Below the pieces are notes generated by a model. The model did no database searches and had not been told where the DNA came from. It saw only the letters and a program-made list of their open reading frames with translations. Positions 28,635-29,762 of a stretch of DNA of 29,762 bases are shown here, piece by piece. The translations under genes and the position numbers were made by a program. Positions within the stretch are counted from its first letter, which is position 1. The number at the start of each line of letters is the position of its first letter. This DNA is from a virus: IMG/VR virus record IMGVR_UViG_3300020159_000933, positions 1 through 29,762 of that record; one strand, written 5' to 3'.

Positions 28635-29762
28635 TTATTCAGCTTTAGTTTTTAAACCAGCAAGCATTTGTTTAAGTTTACTGTTATCAACTGTTGCATG
28701 TACAGACTTTTCTAACTCAAATCCTGGCTTGGGTTTGGCTGCAATCATAGGCGGGCTGGTTGTTGCGGCAGATGTTTTAATCTGATCCATAATCTGACTA
28801 CTTGTACGGAATCCCTGACCACCATTTTCACTTTGTGCATCTGGGCCGGGATCAGTAATACGCATGGTTTCAATATTATATTCTAAATCCACTTTCATGC
28901 CCACACCTGTACTACTACGACTTTTCATACACTGGATTTGATAGCGACCACGCTCACGCATGGCTCTACTTGTAAAAATACCAAACACGTTATCTGCTGT
29001 GTTAATTTTACTGATACCACCTGATATATGGCTGTGATCAAATTCAACTTCTTCTACTGCTGATCTATTCAGCTGACTAGCCGTTACCATCAACATGCCT
29101 AGTTCTTTGGCTAAATTGCGTAGTTCTTCACTAACATACTTGTCTTTCACAAACAAGTCGTTGGGACTAACTTTGGCACTGACTGGCATCAGCAAGTCTA
29201 GATAATCAATCATGATAAAGTCCACTTGACGACCTGTTTGAATTTGATATTCTTTGAGATAAGCACGTATGTCATTGATATTGCTTTGTGCAGGTAATCC
29301 TTTGACTTGATATGTTCCAGCTTTCTTGCCTACCATTTTTACTTTGAGTGTGGTAGTATCAATGTCCTTACGAATATCTTTTGTGCTCATATTGGACAAC
29401 ATGGCATCAGTACGCAAGCTGGTCAGTTCTTCACTCAGTTCCAGTGTAATATAAACACCGTTTAATCCTGATTGTAGCCAGTTCAAGGCAATATTCATCA
29501 TAACAAGAGATTTACCAGATCCTGATCCACCAGCAAAGATGTTTAGTTCTCCTCTGCTGAATCCACCATACAACAGTTTATCAAGACTGGGCCATCCTGT
29601 ACTTACTTGTCCACCACTATTAAAATACTTGTTGATACGAGCAGACGGATCGGCAAAATAGTCTGTGCCCATGTCTTTGGTAAGACTGATTTGCACAGCA
29701 TCTTTGATCAATTTTTCTACAGGATCAAACTCACCTTTTTCGATCATGTCTGCGGCTTGTAA
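28635..29762 (-). CDS. gp41-like: Replicative DNA helicase (gp41/DnaB type), N-terminus cut by window edge
   Basis: The frame is open to the right edge, so the N-terminal domain is missing; an internal ATG at 29747 is unlikely to be the start. About 375 residues are visible. From that Met: Walker A GGSGSGKS at 73-80, a strand-Glu segment GVYITLELSEE, Walker B-like VDFIMIDYLDLLMP, and MVTASQLNRSA with the sensor Gln. These define a RecA-type core. The Walker A position implies roughly 120 residues lie outside the window if it is like T4 gp41. The enzyme unwinds DNA at the phage fork and recruits primase. The C-terminal ~70 residues are low in complexity. It is followed by the radical SAM gene after 21 bases. 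Confidence 0.92.
   Translation of the reverse strand, partial: LQAADMIEKGEFDPVEKLIKDAVQISLTKDMGTDYFADPSARINKYFNSGGQVSTGWPSLDKLLYGGFSRGELNIFAGGSGSGKSLVMMNIALNWLQSGLNGVYITLELSEELTSLRTDAMLSNMSTKDIRKDIDTTTLKVKMVGKKAGTYQVKGLPAQSNINDIRAYLKEYQIQTGRQVDFIMIDYLDLLMPVSAKVSPNDLFVKDKYVSEELRNLAKELGMLMVTASQLNRSAVEEVEFDHSHISGGISKINTADNVFGIFTSRAMRERGRYQIQCMKSRSSTGVGMKVDLEYNIETMRITDPGPDAQSENGGQGFRTSSQIMDQIKTSAATTSPPMIAAKPKPGFELEKSVHATVDNSKLKQMLAGLKTKAE

Overview
The window reads as part of a large T4-type (tailed, contractile-tail, myovirus-like) phage genome from an aquatic bacterium. No host housekeeping locus is visible. The evidence is a gp41/DnaB-type replicative helicase, class Ia ribonucleotide reductase with its own glutaredoxin, a PAAR tail-spike tip, a tailspike with a pectate-lyase-like fold, a SleB-type cell-wall hydrolase, an MGME1-like nuclease, many tiny tightly packed genes, and T4-type late promoters (TATAAATA and close variants) in front of many genes. 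DNA is AT-rich and every supported gene is on the minus strand, so transcription runs from high to low coordinates. Both ends are cut inside genes: the helicase at the right and a repeat-rich structural protein at the left. No tRNA, rRNA, CRISPR array, insertion sequence or intergenic gap over 300 bases was seen.

Layout in transcription order. 29762-27492: helicase, then a twitch-type radical SAM protein. 27496-24118: a late promoter followed by five translationally coupled genes, including a Pol-beta-type nucleotidyltransferase, a protein with covalent-nucleotidyltransferase (DNA/RNA ligase-like) motifs and a probable 2OG-Fe(II) oxygenase. 24110-23097: two tandem related units, each with its own late promoter, a nearly identical 5' leader, a gene starting MPIG and a terminator. 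23092-20498: conserved virion/assembly-like genes of unknown role. 20514-15270: an operon of IscU scaffold, B12-binding radical SAM enzyme, A-type Fe-S carrier, two related glycosyltransferase-like proteins and the MGME1-like nuclease. 15274-13427: tailspike plus one unknown. 13417-7279: nrdA, a PGDYG-domain protein, nrdB, a DUF6492-like glycosyltransferase, a third glycosyltransferase-like paralogue and glutaredoxin. 7279-6215: Sm-like unknown, an unknown and PAAR. 6206-5142: lysis region with a regulated-looking promoter, a SleB hydrolase and a candidate holin. 5139-2319: more than a dozen tiny genes, with three sigma70-type promoters sharing an extended -10. 2265-1: three structural-type genes.

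How the parts fit. Early/host-type promoters serve the small-gene block and probably the lysis and iscU units, while late promoters serve virion genes. NrdA/NrdB and glutaredoxin supply deoxynucleotides. IscU and the A-type carrier could load Fe-S clusters onto the phage's two radical SAM enzymes (and host enzymes). The three glycosyltransferase-like paralogues and the DUF6492-like protein suggest glycan or surface modification. The most unusual elements are the iscU-rSAM-iscA operon, the nucleotidyltransferase plus ligase-like pair, the twin promoter-leader-gene-terminator units, two direct repeats bracketing the lysis promoter exactly 42 bp apart, and several promoters placed so that the predicted transcript starts at or within two bases of the start codon. 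Functions rest on motif recognition by eye; no database search was possible.
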